NCBI GenBank assembly: GCA_009869945.1
Contig: WIXG01000129.1
Location: 124,001-188,000, forward strand
Origin: Mesaphorura yosii
Lineage: Eukaryota; Arthropoda; Collembola; Poduromorpha; Tullbergiidae
Length of the DNA stretch: 64,000 bases
Reading direction: 5' to 3'
A model generated the notes under the pieces. The model was not told where the DNA came from and did no database searches. It saw nothing but the letters and a program-made list of their open reading frames with translations. Positions within the stretch are counted from its first letter, which is position 1, and every line of letters begins with the position of its first letter. Positions 22,766-35,090 of the stretch are shown piece by piece. A program made the position numbers and the translations under genes.

Positions 22766-24529
22766 GAACATAGCTGCTTCATCTTTTCTTAGATGTGGGT
22801 CTGAAGGTGAATCGATTATTTGCACATCTGCCTTTATTTGTTTCCAACTGTCGCACAAATCAGCTGTCCAGTCAATCCAACTCAAACTGATCTTAACAAG
22901 AACTTAACATTGTCCTCATATGATAGGACAACGGAATTTCTATCCCCAGCAGTACTTGATTGTCAAGTCCAATGTCACCTGTCAATATTCATGCCACCGA
23001 CTTAGCCATATGCTTCCTGAAGTCGGGTCTGTCTAGCCAATACATACCTCCGCAACTCCGCCGAATTAATAATTAATAATATCCTTGCTCCGCTTTCCAT
23101 TCCAATATTTATTGTGTCATTCAATACTCGGACATGTTTCCTATCGGAGTTTTTTGTACACGTGCGTGAATAATTCATGAACGATAATTGGATGACCTAC
23201 ATTATTATGAATCCACAATCAAGTAAACAGGTACAACGATACGATAAGGACACTTGTGGCTCCGTAGAAAGTCCGCTCCTATCGAGACAGGACTGCATCT
23301 TTTGCTTGTTTGTTTTCTTTTCATGTATCACGACCATGACTCGTACGCGTCTGCTTTACGTCCTTTTCCATTTCTTCAATTTTCTAAAATTACGTAACTG
23401 TAACATTAATTATGTAACTCAATGGTTTCTGTATTGGTCTTTATTTACTTTCTGGCTGCTGGAATCTCAATCCCGGTTGGTTTTGGCAAATGATTTGGAC
23501 AAACAATCAATTTGGATTTTGCACTCGCATTTCCTAGTTATCAGTGCTGGAACGGCCGTAAGGGCTTGACCTCGGTGGTCACGAGAGTGCTACCAAAGGA
23601 CAGAATTCGCTGTCGTAGGTCGGCCACCTCATATCTGAAATATCATTGCATTAATATTCTCGCCGCCTAGCTAGCTGGGTCTAACCACTATCGCTGCCTG
23701 GTTAACAGTTGCCACCACCTGACGCCCGTCCAGGATAGCCACAGCTCCAGGGAGTCGACGTGCCCAGAAAACACAGAAAGGGTGCCCAGCAAAATAAAGC
23801 CTATTCGCGCTCTCCCATGGTAGAATCACCGGCTTCAGACTTCCTCTCCTTTTGCTGCGGTCACAAGAAAGTGTGGAATTTATTGCAATTATTCTTTCAA
23901 TTATTTAGGAAAGAGCTGTTTTCACTCAATTCCATGAGCGATGAGTGGGCATAGCAAAGAATTACTGTTAAATATGAACGAGTGGCACTAAAAGTATCTT
24001 ATCAACTTGATATGATGTATTAATAATTATTCCATTTGTGTTTGTGTTCAATGCAATTTTTTAAAGATTCAATTCACAGTTTTGAAGGTACGGTCATCGG
24101 CAAATTGAGAATTCGAAATTAAAAGAGCTAAACACGGTAATTTAAAGGACCTTCAATTGAGTCCGGCAAGAGCCCAAAGAAAAAATTGTACTTGGTTCAG
24201 TAAAATACAAAAATGTCCTTGTCACAGCCAATTAATTTACAAAATAGCTGATACGGTCTGTACAGAAATTAAGGCGCTCATACAAGTCCCAGGGTGCAGC
24301 TTCAAGGGAGTCCAATAATTGTATCTTCTAACATTATTTACTTAATCATAATGAACTGCATGTCCAAAACCAATAAATTACTTGGAACAATTTTCCGCAA
24401 ATAATTTCTTCCTTTCCTAACTTCCTTTACTATAATTTAGACGTCAACAGGAATTGCAGGATTGAATAATAATACCCACGACCATGATAATAAGTGTTGT
24501 CAGCTGTGACTCCGTTGAGTAAACAGTGT
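22766..24529. other. intergenic, nothing recognised
   Basis: A slightly GC-richer stretch at about 23550-23830 stands out but has no coding support and no recognisable tRNA or transposon ends. Confidence 0.45.
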
Positions 24530-25787
24530 TTAGTTGTTATTGTTCTTTTCGAAGTACATGAAATCCTACAACGACAATAAATAGTATCAATAATTGACCG
24601 ATAAATTTACAATAAGCACTTACGATTAGAAAACACGCTCCAATTAAGATAGCCTTAACTTGGACGTGCAAGTCAACGGGGAAAGTGATACCAAAGTTGT
24701 CGGCATCCGTAAAAGCTTCTTTAATAAAGCCGCTCCATTTTTTACAGATTTTGCCAACCTCTGTGCCGCCATCGGCGGACATGACCTGCACAATGTGACA
24801 TACATGTATGATTGAAATTTTTCCATGTTCGGCACCGAATTGACGATGTTCGTAATCTAACGCTAGATTAGATACCGTACTTTAAATTCAACATCGTTAC
24901 ACATGCAAGAGCAAGTACAAAGAGGGCCATCAATTTTGAAGATCAGTCCTCCAGATGCATCCTTGACCTCAAATTTGGGGAAAAGACTCCACTTTTGTTC
25001 AATTTTTCCGATCAGTACTCCTGGAGGGGAATATACTTCCATAGCCTACGAAATGCCAAGAAAAAATTTTTCGAGTCTTTCATTCACTGTATGCTTGCTG
25101 TCATTGCTGTTTCATTTGTCGACTCCATACCTGCAAGCAACATGGACAGCAGCACGAATCACAGTTGAGTGGTCTGTTCAAGTGAATCACAGTTCGATCC
25201 TGATGATCCTTGATGTACAGATCAAAAGGACGAATCGGTCCACAGCATTGACGTGTGCAAAAGTCATTCTCTTCCTTCGCCTTGAACATAATCTCATTTC
25301 GTGCAGTTTTAATAATGTAGCGATTTTTTGTCTCACATCCAAACAGGACTGTAAATAAACGAAACCAGTTATGAAGCATGAGATCACGCTGCCGTTGAGT
25401 CTAGTAACTCAATTCGGTTATTTATTAAATTACTTTCGACCAGCTCCAGGTCTTGCTTCACAAACACAGAGTCCAGCATTGTGAGATACTCCAATCCTGG
25501 TGGAACATCATTCGTGAGTGGAATCACACTCAAAGGAATTTCCACTCCGAGTCCTCCTCCTGTGCTAACTATACAGTCAAGCAATCAAAATGCATGATAT
25601 GAATGTTCATCAATATTATTAAGCTTTATCGTAGCTCAATATTATCGTAGAGCTTTAAACATTTTAAACGTATTTTGTGGGTTAATTATGTAATCAAGCG
25701 AGTAATAAAAAATAGTTTCTTGTCCTTACTGAAGGAAACAGGTTGATTCAGCACTGGAATCTCTGAGTTGGGTCTTGACTTTTCCAT
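24530..25787 (-). CDS. PLSCR: canonical phospholipid scramblase C (6 exons, 257 aa)
   Basis: Exons 25787-25730, 25568-25434, 25348-25131, 25045-24881, 24785-24624 and 24565-24530 give 774 nt in frame. All family hallmarks are present: [20 protein letters not shown], the Cys block [14 protein letters not shown] and [47 protein letters not shown] and the C-terminal helix [13 protein letters not shown]. In mammals such proteins are palmitoylated on the Cys cluster, carry a Ca2+-binding acidic segment and move phospholipids between plasma-membrane leaflets or act as lipid-linked signalling proteins. The N-terminus is short: the proline-rich region of typical members is reduced to about 45 residues. 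It sits between divergent paralogues and gives the reference for their exon phases. Confidence 0.95.
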
Positions 25788-27641
25788 TGCAGCTGCAACC
25801 GTGCTGTAGTTGATACTAATTGTTTTGTTACAGACGAAGACGGTGTCACGCTCCAAAGCTAAACGTCTCGTATTGGTCCTGGAGCTGGAGTTTGAAGATG
25901 AAGATAGCCTCTGCACTCGCACTTTGTGACTTTAGCAGCTTGACTGACTCTCCAACAACTTAATTATAAGCGAGTGATTGAACTATGCATAGATTGAGGC
26001 TGGGTTTAGAAGGGCGCATGGGCGGCTAAAATAATACGACAAGCAGTCAAGCTCTCTTATCTACGAATTATGAAAACCCTACTTGACAAAGCTTTTGTAT
26101 TAGAACATCGATTTGATGCCGAACCGAACTCATTTGAGGTAGCAGCTTTTATCATGGGACATTATCGATATTATGGTAATTTTACATTGACATACATCGT
26201 CATCATTATATATCCCAAATGTGAAATGTGATTATGATATCTACGGCATATTAGCATCCAGCACCAATACGTCAAATGCGGCTGTAGAATTAAATTGATT
26301 CATAAAAGCAAAGCGAAACGCAACACACCACTAAATATGAAACGAACAGCAGCAGCAAAGCACTTCAGACCAGCGTTAAAGACGGATCAATAGAACACAA
26401 GCGGATTGAGTCATCCTTTAAAACCCAGAGCCAAGCTTAATCTCAAAGAAACTGTGTTGGGCTATTTGGGTATCAACAAATTGCTCTTTGTGTTTTTATT
26501 AAGAGACTTAAGAGAGGCCAATGAAACACGGAACGGATTGGAATTGCAATTCTGTAATATTCTAATGCATCATGCACCGGTTCCACTTGTATCGTGCCAA
26601 TGACTGCATTGACGGTTTGAACCATGCTGGGCATTTACGGCATTTCATGACGCGAATTAATTGCGCTGCGAGATGATTGATGCAGAAGGAATTGAGACTT
26701 TGCAGTCAATGCAAAGTCTATCTTTGCAGAGATTAGCAGTCAATGCTAATTGCAAATAAGAGCACAATACGCGAGTGAATCATAGGAAAACACAAATTTT
26801 CCTTAAATTCTCATCTGACCCGTGAAGCTCATCTCCATGTCCATGATGTCCAAGATATTTACCTGGCTTTATGATTATTAGCATAATAAAGTGTTACTGT
26901 AATCACATTATGCTAAAAATTAAGCATAATGTTCAAGGTCTCCCGTCAGTCGACAATGCAAGGCGCGACACAAAGAGAAAAAAGAGAACAGGTTTGCCTA
27001 TATTTTATTATGCGTCTTCCTGCAAAACATTCCTTCATTTCGCTATTTCGCACGGCACGACCGAAGTGAAGGCTGCGTAGCGTACTCCGTACGACAAATG
27101 ACTTGCCAAGGCTGGCCAAGCGGTGAGCTGCTGGAGAGCTGTAAAGCACGACAAAAAACTCGCTCAGTTACATTGATACACACAGGACCAGTGAACATAA
27201 AATTCAATGTCTCACAACTCTCAGGAATAACCTCGAAGGATTTATTTCACGACCTTACATGACGCTACATGGTAGCAAATTTTATAAAAGCTAATAAAAT
27301 CTAATTTTGATTGTCAAATCGCATTTAATAATTGATTTCGAATTTTGTAAAACTTATCTGATTGTAATGAATTCACTTATTGACATAATCATCTTAGAAT
27401 TGATTGCACAGGAATTGATAAAGGCAGGATTGGCGTGGCTGCATCTTTTACGTCGTTGCATTTTGCGAAGGTGTGATTGACTTATGTGGTGTGAGTCTCT
27501 CGTTAAAAAGGCACAATATTGCTGCTGATAAGAGTTGAAATATCTGCACAAGCAATTGGAAAATAAAAATACAATTGTAAATATTTTCCAGGTGCGTAAT
27601 TTAATTCCTTCGCGGTAGGTGATTGCTTACCAAATCCGGCC
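25788..27641. other. intergenic, nothing coding recognised
   Basis: AT-rich DNA upstream of scramblase C and downstream of PMP3. It holds short direct and inverted repeats around 26690-26760 and a clean inverted repeat at 26905-26932. Confidence 0.5.
26905..26932. repeat. 10-bp perfect inverted repeat with 8-nt loop
   Basis: Arms acattatgct and agcataatgt flank an AT-only loop. A partial third copy (agcataat) lies just upstream at about 26879. No gene model overlaps it. Confidence 0.85.
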
Positions 27642-27910
27642 TTAATATTTGAGAATGATGTAGCAGGCGTGTATGATTCCAGGAATGAACCCGAGGAGAG
27701 TCAATCCGATGTTGATGAGCAGATCCACTCCGCAGCCCTTCTCGGCTAGAACACCAAGTGGTGGGAAAATGACCGCCAGGATAAACTTGCAGATATCTGG
27801 AAGAATCAAAGAGAGCGGATGTTAGATTAATTAAAACCAGCAGGATGCAATTCGTTCTTAGCACAGGTCGTTAGTTTGTTCTTGACGTAACCTGTGCACG
27901 TTAATGCCAT
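27642..27910 (-). CDS. PMP3: PMP3/UPF0057 membrane proteolipid (2 exons, 57 aa)
   Basis: Exon 27910-27892 (MALTCT plus one base) joins 27796-27642 across a 95-bp intron. The product follows the PMP3 family from end to end: DICKFILAVIFPPLGVLAE, KGCGVDLLINIGLTLLGFIP, GIIHACYIILKY. Two transmembrane helices are separated by the charged AEKGCG loop, and the length equals the family norm. These proteolipids sit in the plasma membrane and affect membrane potential and salt tolerance in fungi and plants; their role in animals is poorly known. The donor is GTTACG, weaker than others here, but it completes the conserved Asp codon exactly. Confidence 0.92.
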
Positions 27911-29800
27911 TTTGCTGCAGGACCGTGAATTTTCGTGTCACAACTGGCAATTCACAAAATGCGAATGCTGTTGGAGATTTGCGTTGTCGATATAAACAGC
28001 CACTCCTTGAGTCTCGCTTGCTTGGCGTCGCGTTCGCGTGTGAGCTGTTACTGAGTCTTTATATTTAAACTCTGAATAGATTTAACACAGTCTCGCTTGC
28101 GATGTATTCGAGAAGAACAGAATACCCACGTGAGCATGCGATTTCAATAAGATTCATTTGAATATGGTACTGCGAATGATAAACAGTTGCCTGGGTACAT
28201 ATCGAGTACGGGGAACCTCGAACCTGAGGCTATCCGGACTCGTTGATTAAATAACGTGGTAATCTGCTTAGTTGGGCCGTACTTTACATAGAGTACACAC
28301 AAAGCTCGACTGTAGCTGGAAAAATCATAAAAAGTGAGTCAAGTATTTAATGTATGGCCACATGGGTTGGGAGGAGAAAAATGTGCCAGTGCAGTGCCAA
28401 GCACTGAGTCATTCTTGTTACATCAACAGGACGAGCTCCAATGTACTATTCGCGTTGATGATACCATCTCATTGCCTTGCTTTATTTGATTTTACCCTTT
28501 GCTTGGTATTATTGCATCGGTAAAGTTGATGCAGTTGGTACTGGTACTAGTTTACTTACTCATCAAAAGTACTAAGCATACTTGTATGCCTAATGCAAGC
28601 AGAAGTCTTCGTCATCAACACGCGTTTCTTCTTTTCTTCTTGCGACGACGTAACACGTAATAGGTGACTCAATGATTGTGATGATGCACCCAGCAAGGCT
28701 GAATAATGACGGCATGGAATGATTCAGAATCACGAAGGACTCCATCCCATCCTGAAGTCCTTGTCAAGCCATGGTTGAATTCCTGCCGTCATACTTAACT
28801 GTAAGATGTAAATATAGCCCCTTGATTAAATTCAATTTTTCATGGCAGGCAGCATAAAGGCGAATGTTCGATTCGGAACATACGTAACGATGGTAAGACC
28901 TACGTATCTGCTGATGAGAGTTGAGCACATATTTTATAGTCGTAATTGTAAATCATTATAATCATCATAGCAGTTTAACTGTTGACTCTGTGCACACAGA
29001 ATGGTTTATGATGACGCTAGAATATTCGTCACCAATAACCAGTATGTGAATATTAATCACATTTTAGCATTTCTGTCATGTTCGCTTCTGCGAAAACTCT
29101 GCCGGCTTTGCGGCAGGAAATGTGTTTCCTGAAGCAAACTCGGCCACATATGGACGAGGATACGGCCACGAAGGTCTGGGTGAGTCTAGTTTTGTTCCAC
29201 ACGTAACCTCAACCTCATCTGATATCAGATTGTGTATGACAACGTGCGAATTGAAATTGAAATTAAATTTTCTTGCGCGAGTCACAGAGGAGGAGACTTT
29301 GAGAGATCATCGGGACGCAGTATTTCCAATTTCCGTCATCTGAGTTATCACTTGAGTTTCTTCATTATTCCGTTGTCGAGCATAAATGGTTTTTACAATG
29401 TAAATTCGAACAATTTAAAGAGACCTGGAATAAGTACGCATTGATCGCGGCGTAGAAGGTTTTGGAGGTTCTTATCGTATTTTGTGGATTATGGTTAGTT
29501 ATCACAATACACTTGAAATGACGATGACACAATTTGCAACACATTTATGCATAAAGGCATGAGCGACATACGAGATGTCCTGTACGTCGTCTGTTGGAAT
29601 GGAACTCATTTGGTCAGTCATTAGTCATGCGGTAGGGATTTTAAGAGCCGGCTTGAGTGTTTTTAAGGAATCACGGAAATGTGCTTATTAAAGCATAAAC
29701 ATATACATAAAACGACATACTCACATCATTTAATTGCCAGCATTTAATTTAATTATTCATTAATTTGCTAATATTAGGATAGGAATTGCGAAGTATTAAA
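27911..29800. promoter_or_regulatory. divergent region between PMP3 and Kir channel
   Basis: The start codons of PMP3 (-) and the Kir gene (+) face apart across 1.9 kb. Promoters and any 5'UTR exons of both genes should lie here. No coding exon or specific element is recognised. Confidence 0.4.
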
Positions 29801-31332
29801 ATGAACATACCAGACGTAAACAAGTTTGATGTACCTGAAAGAGAAGAATGCGAGGCACTCACTAATAACTCAGCAAATCCTCACAGAAGGCTATCGTCGC
29901 CGTTCTCAAAAATGAAGTCCAACATCCCAAATCGAATTGGAAAAGAAATTGAAGTGAGCACGGAAGACGCGGACTCGAAATCATTCGCAGACGTGCAAAT
30001 CAGGTGCGAAAAGTTTCTACAAAGTCAAGAGTCTCGTTCGTTTGAACTTGCATGTAATTTAATCTTCTCAGGCTGAAAAACTCCGACAAACGAATTATGA
30101 GTAAAAATGGACACATTAATTACGCCAGGGAAGGCATAGACAGAAAACAGTGGAATTATTTCATCGATATCTTCACGACTTTACTCGAGGCGAACTTGGG
30201 CTGGACGTTGTTCGCTTTCATTGTCACATATTTTGGAAGTTGGCTGCGTGAGTTGACTTCAACATTAATCGCGTTGGAGCAAACCGTGCCATTGTCTTCT
30301 TCAGTCTCAGCTTTTGTGTTTCTTGCTTACAGTGTTCGCTGCTGGTTGGTACTTAATTCAATTTCTGCATCATGATCTGGACCCAGTGAACGTCGTAAAT
30401 GCCAACAATGGAACGTGGAAAGCTTGTGTGATAGGAATTGACAGCTTCACAAAAGCATTTTTGTTTAGCGTAGAAACTCAGCACACAACGGGTAACGAGT
30501 TGGCATTTGCATGGTGCAACTTAGCAGGTGTTTGGTTGCGTGCAAGCCAATAATTCAAGAAATTATGCCCTAGTACAGGTTATGGGTTTCACGAGTTAAC
30601 TGATGAGTGTCCTCAAGCCATACTCTTGTTCTGCATCCAGTCGATTGCTGGCATCATCTTGGAAGGCATCATGGTTGGTCTCATCTTTGTAAAAGTGTCC
30701 AGGGCCAAGAGACGACGTGCAACGCTGATGTTTAGCAGACATGCGGTAATCTCAGAATGTGATAATGGAAAACTATGTTTTATGTTTCGCGTGGCGGACA
30801 TGCGAAAGAACCCGCTGATCGAGCCAAGAATCCGTGCCCAATTCATCCAGAAGCGATTAACGGCTGAAGGAGACCTTCTGCGAACCAGTCAGACGGAGTT
30901 CCCAGTGAGTAAACAACATTAATTCAGCATTATTACTGTCTTTCCTGGAATCCTTCCAAAATACATTTTGCTTTCCAAACGCTCCAGGTTCACGGTGAAG
31001 GTGAATGTTCAAATCGATTGTTCCTACTGTGGCCAGCTACGGTCATCCATGAAATCAATCCTTCGTCGCCGTTTTATCCAATGGTTATGGAAGAGTTCAG
31101 TGGCGAAACTTCAAAGTTTGAGGTTGTGATCATTCTCGAGGGTACATTGGAGTCTACAGGCCAGCCGACGCAGGCTAGGACTTCGTATTTGCCAAATGAA
31201 ATCCTTCGGGGACACTACTTTCAACAATTGTCAGAATTCTCTACAAAGTCGCCCGAATCCGGGGAACGCGTCATCGACTACTCAATGTTTCACAAAACAT
31301 TTTGTCCGAGTGAACACGTTGCCAAATTCTAG
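29801..31332 (+). CDS. inward-rectifier potassium channel, Kir family (5 exons, 402 aa)
   Basis: Exons 29801-30003, 30072-30247, 30333-30491, 30579-30904 and 30988-31332 total 1209 nt in frame. The Kir layout is complete: a cytosolic N-terminus ending YFIDIFTTLLEANLGWTL, first helix, pore helix SFTKAFLFSVETQ, selectivity filter TGYGF at residues 179-183 (split by intron 3), second helix with Glu208 at the rectification site (Asp172 in Kir2.1), then the basic SRAKRRRATLMFS lipid-binding linker and the cytoplasmic beta domain (RFHKT-like DYSMFHKTF). The channel should pass K+ inward and set resting potential in plasma membranes. The filter entry reads ETQHTTGYGF where I recall TQTTIGYGF, a His and a Thr substitution. 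Confidence 0.94.
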
Positions 31333-31696
31333 TCCCAAGACGCGGCACGATGCTGAGCCGTTGAGTTGAGGCATTAAGAAGTTGTTTATCACTGACGATT
31401 ACTGATGTCTGCGCATTTATTCTAATCTTCCATTAACAATATAACTTCCTGTTAATCCTGTCATTTAAGTTGTCTACTTACACGATACAGTAAAGTAGTA
31501 TTGAGTTACAAAGGTCACCAAATGTTGCCTTCGTTGGAGTATTCAAGTCTCGCAATCTTTTCATACTCCAGCTATCAGCCAATGGCCAGTATTCCAAGCA
31601 AAGGACCAAAAGTACAAATTCGATTACTTCTAAAGATATCTCATGTCTGAGTATTCTGAGCTTATAAAAGTAATTGACTAGAATTAGAATTAAGCG
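31333..31696. other. short convergent intergenic spacer
   Basis: Spacer of 364 bp between the stop codons of the Kir gene (+) and scramblase-like D (-). Nothing else is seen. Confidence 0.5.
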
Positions 31697-32642
31697 CTAC
31701 GGTTTCGGGTTCGGTTTATTGCTCGGACCCCAATAAGAGCTTAAGGTTAAACCAAATATTGTGAAACAGCCGACTAGAAACGGAGCAAGGCAGATGCATC
31801 TGGAGCAACTCGCTTCACAGTGGACTAATCCCTGAAATCCAAAATAGTCACCATTAGCCTTAATGTTTATCGGTATTTGCACGAGAATCCAGTTCACGAC
31901 GTGTTGAGTCACTTACCAGAGTAATAATTAATGAAATAAACAGTGCTTTGTTGGCGGAGCTAATCTCTTCAGTAAACGTCAGCGTATACTTTTGTGATTC
32001 GCCAGGATGTCTCTTTTGAACATTGACTATTGCCACAATTGTACCGTCCGCACCTTTAATCTGTAAACATGTCACACAAAGTAGTCAGTCTCAATGAATA
32101 ATAAAGGTAGACAGATGAACTTACTGATATATCAGACTGTGACATGAACTGGACTGCGTACGTCTCTCCTTCCAGCGCGTTCAAGACTTTTAATGAATGC
32201 TTTAATTGGCCAGCCTCAAACATGATAGCACCAAACGGATTCTCGTACACGGGAGAAAATACAGCAAAGCAGCGTTTTTCCTACGATATAACCAGAAAAC
32301 TCCGTGTCACATTTGCAATCCGTTGAAAAAATCATAAACTTGATTCGAAACAAGTAGTGCTCACAAGTTCATTTTCTGGTTAAAAATTACTCAACAGTAA
32401 GATACTAAATCTAGACCATCTCATTTAAGGTGACTGACTCACCTCAGAGTCGCATTCACAGATTGATGGCGTGAATTTGACTTGAAACAGACAATCATCA
32501 TTCAAGTCTTTGACTTGAACCATTTTCATCTTCGAATCGAATGGACAGAATAGTTTGGTCGTATTTGCTTTGAGAAAGAGGTCTCCCTGTAGGTTGAAAA
32601 CGCGGAATCCTGGGGAGCAGGTGTAACTTCCAGACAACAAAC
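31697..32642 (-). CDS. divergent phospholipid-scramblase-like protein D (5' exon not found)
   Basis: Exons 32642-32443, 32280-32125, 32060-31917 and 31831-31697 read through in one frame to the stop; the first begins in phase 1, so at least one upstream coding exon is missing. Segments follow the scramblase order: GSYTCSPGFRVFNLQGD, VQVKDLNDDCLFQVKF, a 52-codon exon (FAVFSPVYENPFGAIMF), GADGTIVAIVNVQ and the helix ANKALFISLIITL. The Cys cluster and DADNFGI motif are gone. The last exon adds a Cys-rich stretch (CEASCSRCICLAP) and a second helix (FLVGCFTIFGLTL) before a polar tail, unlike classical scramblases with one terminal helix. Membrane location likely; activity unknown. Candidate 5' coding sequence near 32750-32830 could not be joined with confidence. 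Confidence 0.72.
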
Positions 32643-35090
32643 CTGTGGGAAAAAGGACACACGTGTCAGTGCTTCGCATTTACAGTTGATTGGTCCAAGT
32701 TTTATAATAGTTTTAGTTGTAGAATCTTCTCGTTGTCTATCTGCACATCGCCAATATTTTGTCAATACGTGACCCGTTGTTATTGACGAAATCCTCTTCC
32801 CTGGCTTTGCAGGCAAGTTCGAAAAGCGTTTTCTTATGTATTAAAGCCTGGTACTGCCAGTACACGAGCCGAAGTGTTGAGAAAAGTTTTATCATTTTCA
32901 ATGGATAATTTAATTCGTTTTTGTGCTAGAGCCATAAATTCTGATGGGATAAATTGCACGATCTCAATTTCAGCTTCTGATAAACAATCAAAATGCGGAT
33001 GACAGCAAATATTTATTCCTCACGAGCACGATAAAAGTTGTTAGCAAAGTGAAAGCATGGCGGGCACGATGGCCGTGAAGGATAAACAGGAAGACAATGC
33101 GCAGGTTGACGTGAGATTTAATATTTGGCTGCCGTCATGCATTGTCGTGCATCTTGACACCGTTCACCAGCACCAGCACATTCGACAGACAGAGCCAAGC
33201 GTGGAAAGGGAAAGCTTTCCCACGTGCCACGTCTCTTTTTGTGCTGCTGAACTGACGAACTCCGTCCAACTTTACAAAAGTTTCAGGGCTTCCACGCACA
33301 ATGGCAATCAAGCTCATGTGACAAAGTTTAGGCTCCAACTGGTTACATCTTCATTTGCGGAGGCCGTAACAAATCTCATGCATTATTCATTCACGCTTAC
33401 TGTGCAAGCGTTGCATGTGACACATTTGTCAAAAAAAACAGAACGGTACGGATGACTCCGTCATGCTTAAGGTCAGGCAGACTTCAAAGGAAAAGAATTC
33501 GTGTTTTGTACTTCATTGACAGCGACAATGGAAACCGTACATTTTGAATTTTTCCTCCCATTCATAATTAATTTCAAACAAATTACAAACCCGAAGCGAA
33601 AAAAAAGTACCTTAACGGTCACCCCGACTTTCCAGGAATTTAAAAAGATCGAGCCGAAGTCAAATTCAAAATAATTAAATTATGCATTGCGTACGACGCA
33701 GGTCACATCACTAGACAGCATCGGCTAGGCTCCGGCTCGGATTTTATATTCCGTCCTTGTACCGATATTTCAAGTGCGCTGAAGTGTCTCGAGTAAACAT
33801 CCAGCATTCCAGCCAAGTTTAAGTTTGTGTTTCTTTCAGTCTGATGCCTTCAGGCTAGAGATTCGATTACATTCTCTCTTTGCGTTCTATTTGCGCCAAA
33901 CATTCCAGTAAACTGGAAACTTTCCGTCTCGTCAAATTGAATAATCTATGCAAGAAGCAAGATATTCCGACTTCATTCAGCGTGGTGTCACTTCAAGTCG
34001 TGTCACAGGCTAAAAGTATTCTTGGTACCGAAAACCTTCAACTGCCTTCACGCAATTCAATGGAAAGAGACAGAATGCAGAATGGAATATTGATCGACTT
34101 TTACGTATCTGTGGGTATTTGGTGACAAATCTTTTTTTCCTACTCCTGTCTTTCACGTTAACATGAGCACTTCTTCTCTTCTCAGTGACAGCATTCTCGG
34201 AAATGGAAATCTGAATACATTTGTGGGCACGAGAATGAGTCGGAATTGGGCGTGGTTTTGATTACTTTGACTTCAATTTATTCAAAGTCATATGAAAAAA
34301 GTTTAATAAAGTTATGCCATTCATGTGTACACACATTTCATTGGCAAATGCATAGCTTCAGGCACTCCGGAATGCTGCAATCCTGCTCCCGTAACTTTCT
34401 GTAGATGATGATGATTATGGCCACGGGAAAAGTAAAAAAGATAAAGGTACACACTTCCAAGGACAACATCAACAAATGAAGTGTCTTGCTTTCAGTTGTA
34501 TGACTTTTTAAATTAAATTTCTTTCGGGAAGTCAATTAATGAAAATGCTTTCATGGTTATTATTGATACCAGAGCCGAGAGCCGAGCGGGTGCATGCGGC
34601 ATTTGCATGCGCCATCCTACCTGCCCCTGGAGACGGGCGGACGGCTCAATTTACTGGATGAAATTTGGCGTATGGGCCGCCTACTGTGACACTGTCGCCG
34701 TCCTTTCTGACATTGCAACAAAACTTGCAAAAACAAGCGCCATCACTATCTATCCTCTTTATCCCCGAATTGTAACAATATTAAATAACGAGCACCCAAG
34801 CTTCTGTCAAGGCCAAATGCGGCAAATGGCAAGTAAAACGCAAGAAATGACTCATTCCAAAAAAGTACAGAAATAGTCCGGCAATACAGTTGACTGCACG
34901 CTCTGAATAGGTGTGTGTCCACTTCATTGACTTTATGCCCACCATAAATTCTAGGTGGACAGCACATTAAATTGCAAATTGTCAACAAGTCGTTGTAGAT
35001 TTATGAGCTGACCCACTAAGGATGATCTAAAATGTGGTCGGTAACGATTTACTGGGACTAATGTACTGTGTCAAATTAAATGGGCCTTAC
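32643..35090. other. gene-poor region; unplaced 5' exon of D expected here
   Basis: The missing first exon(s) of scramblase-like D should lie just above 32643. A minus-strand open frame at 34338-34535 encodes a strongly hydrophobic stretch (FIFFTFPVAIIIIIYRKL), but no splice partner was found. Confidence 0.4.

Noticed and set aside
23550-23830. GC-richer stretch considered as a tRNA, SINE or transposon fragment
   Set aside because: No A/B-box pair, cloverleaf, target-site duplication or transposase frame could be seen.
33057-33455. 132-codon plus-strand frame
   Set aside because: No domain, signal peptide or splice support; composition like surrounding non-coding DNA.
34338-34535. Possible GPCR transmembrane-5-like hydrophobic exon (minus)
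   Set aside because: Only one hydrophobic segment; no partner exons or receptor motifs (DRY, NPxxY) were found nearby.
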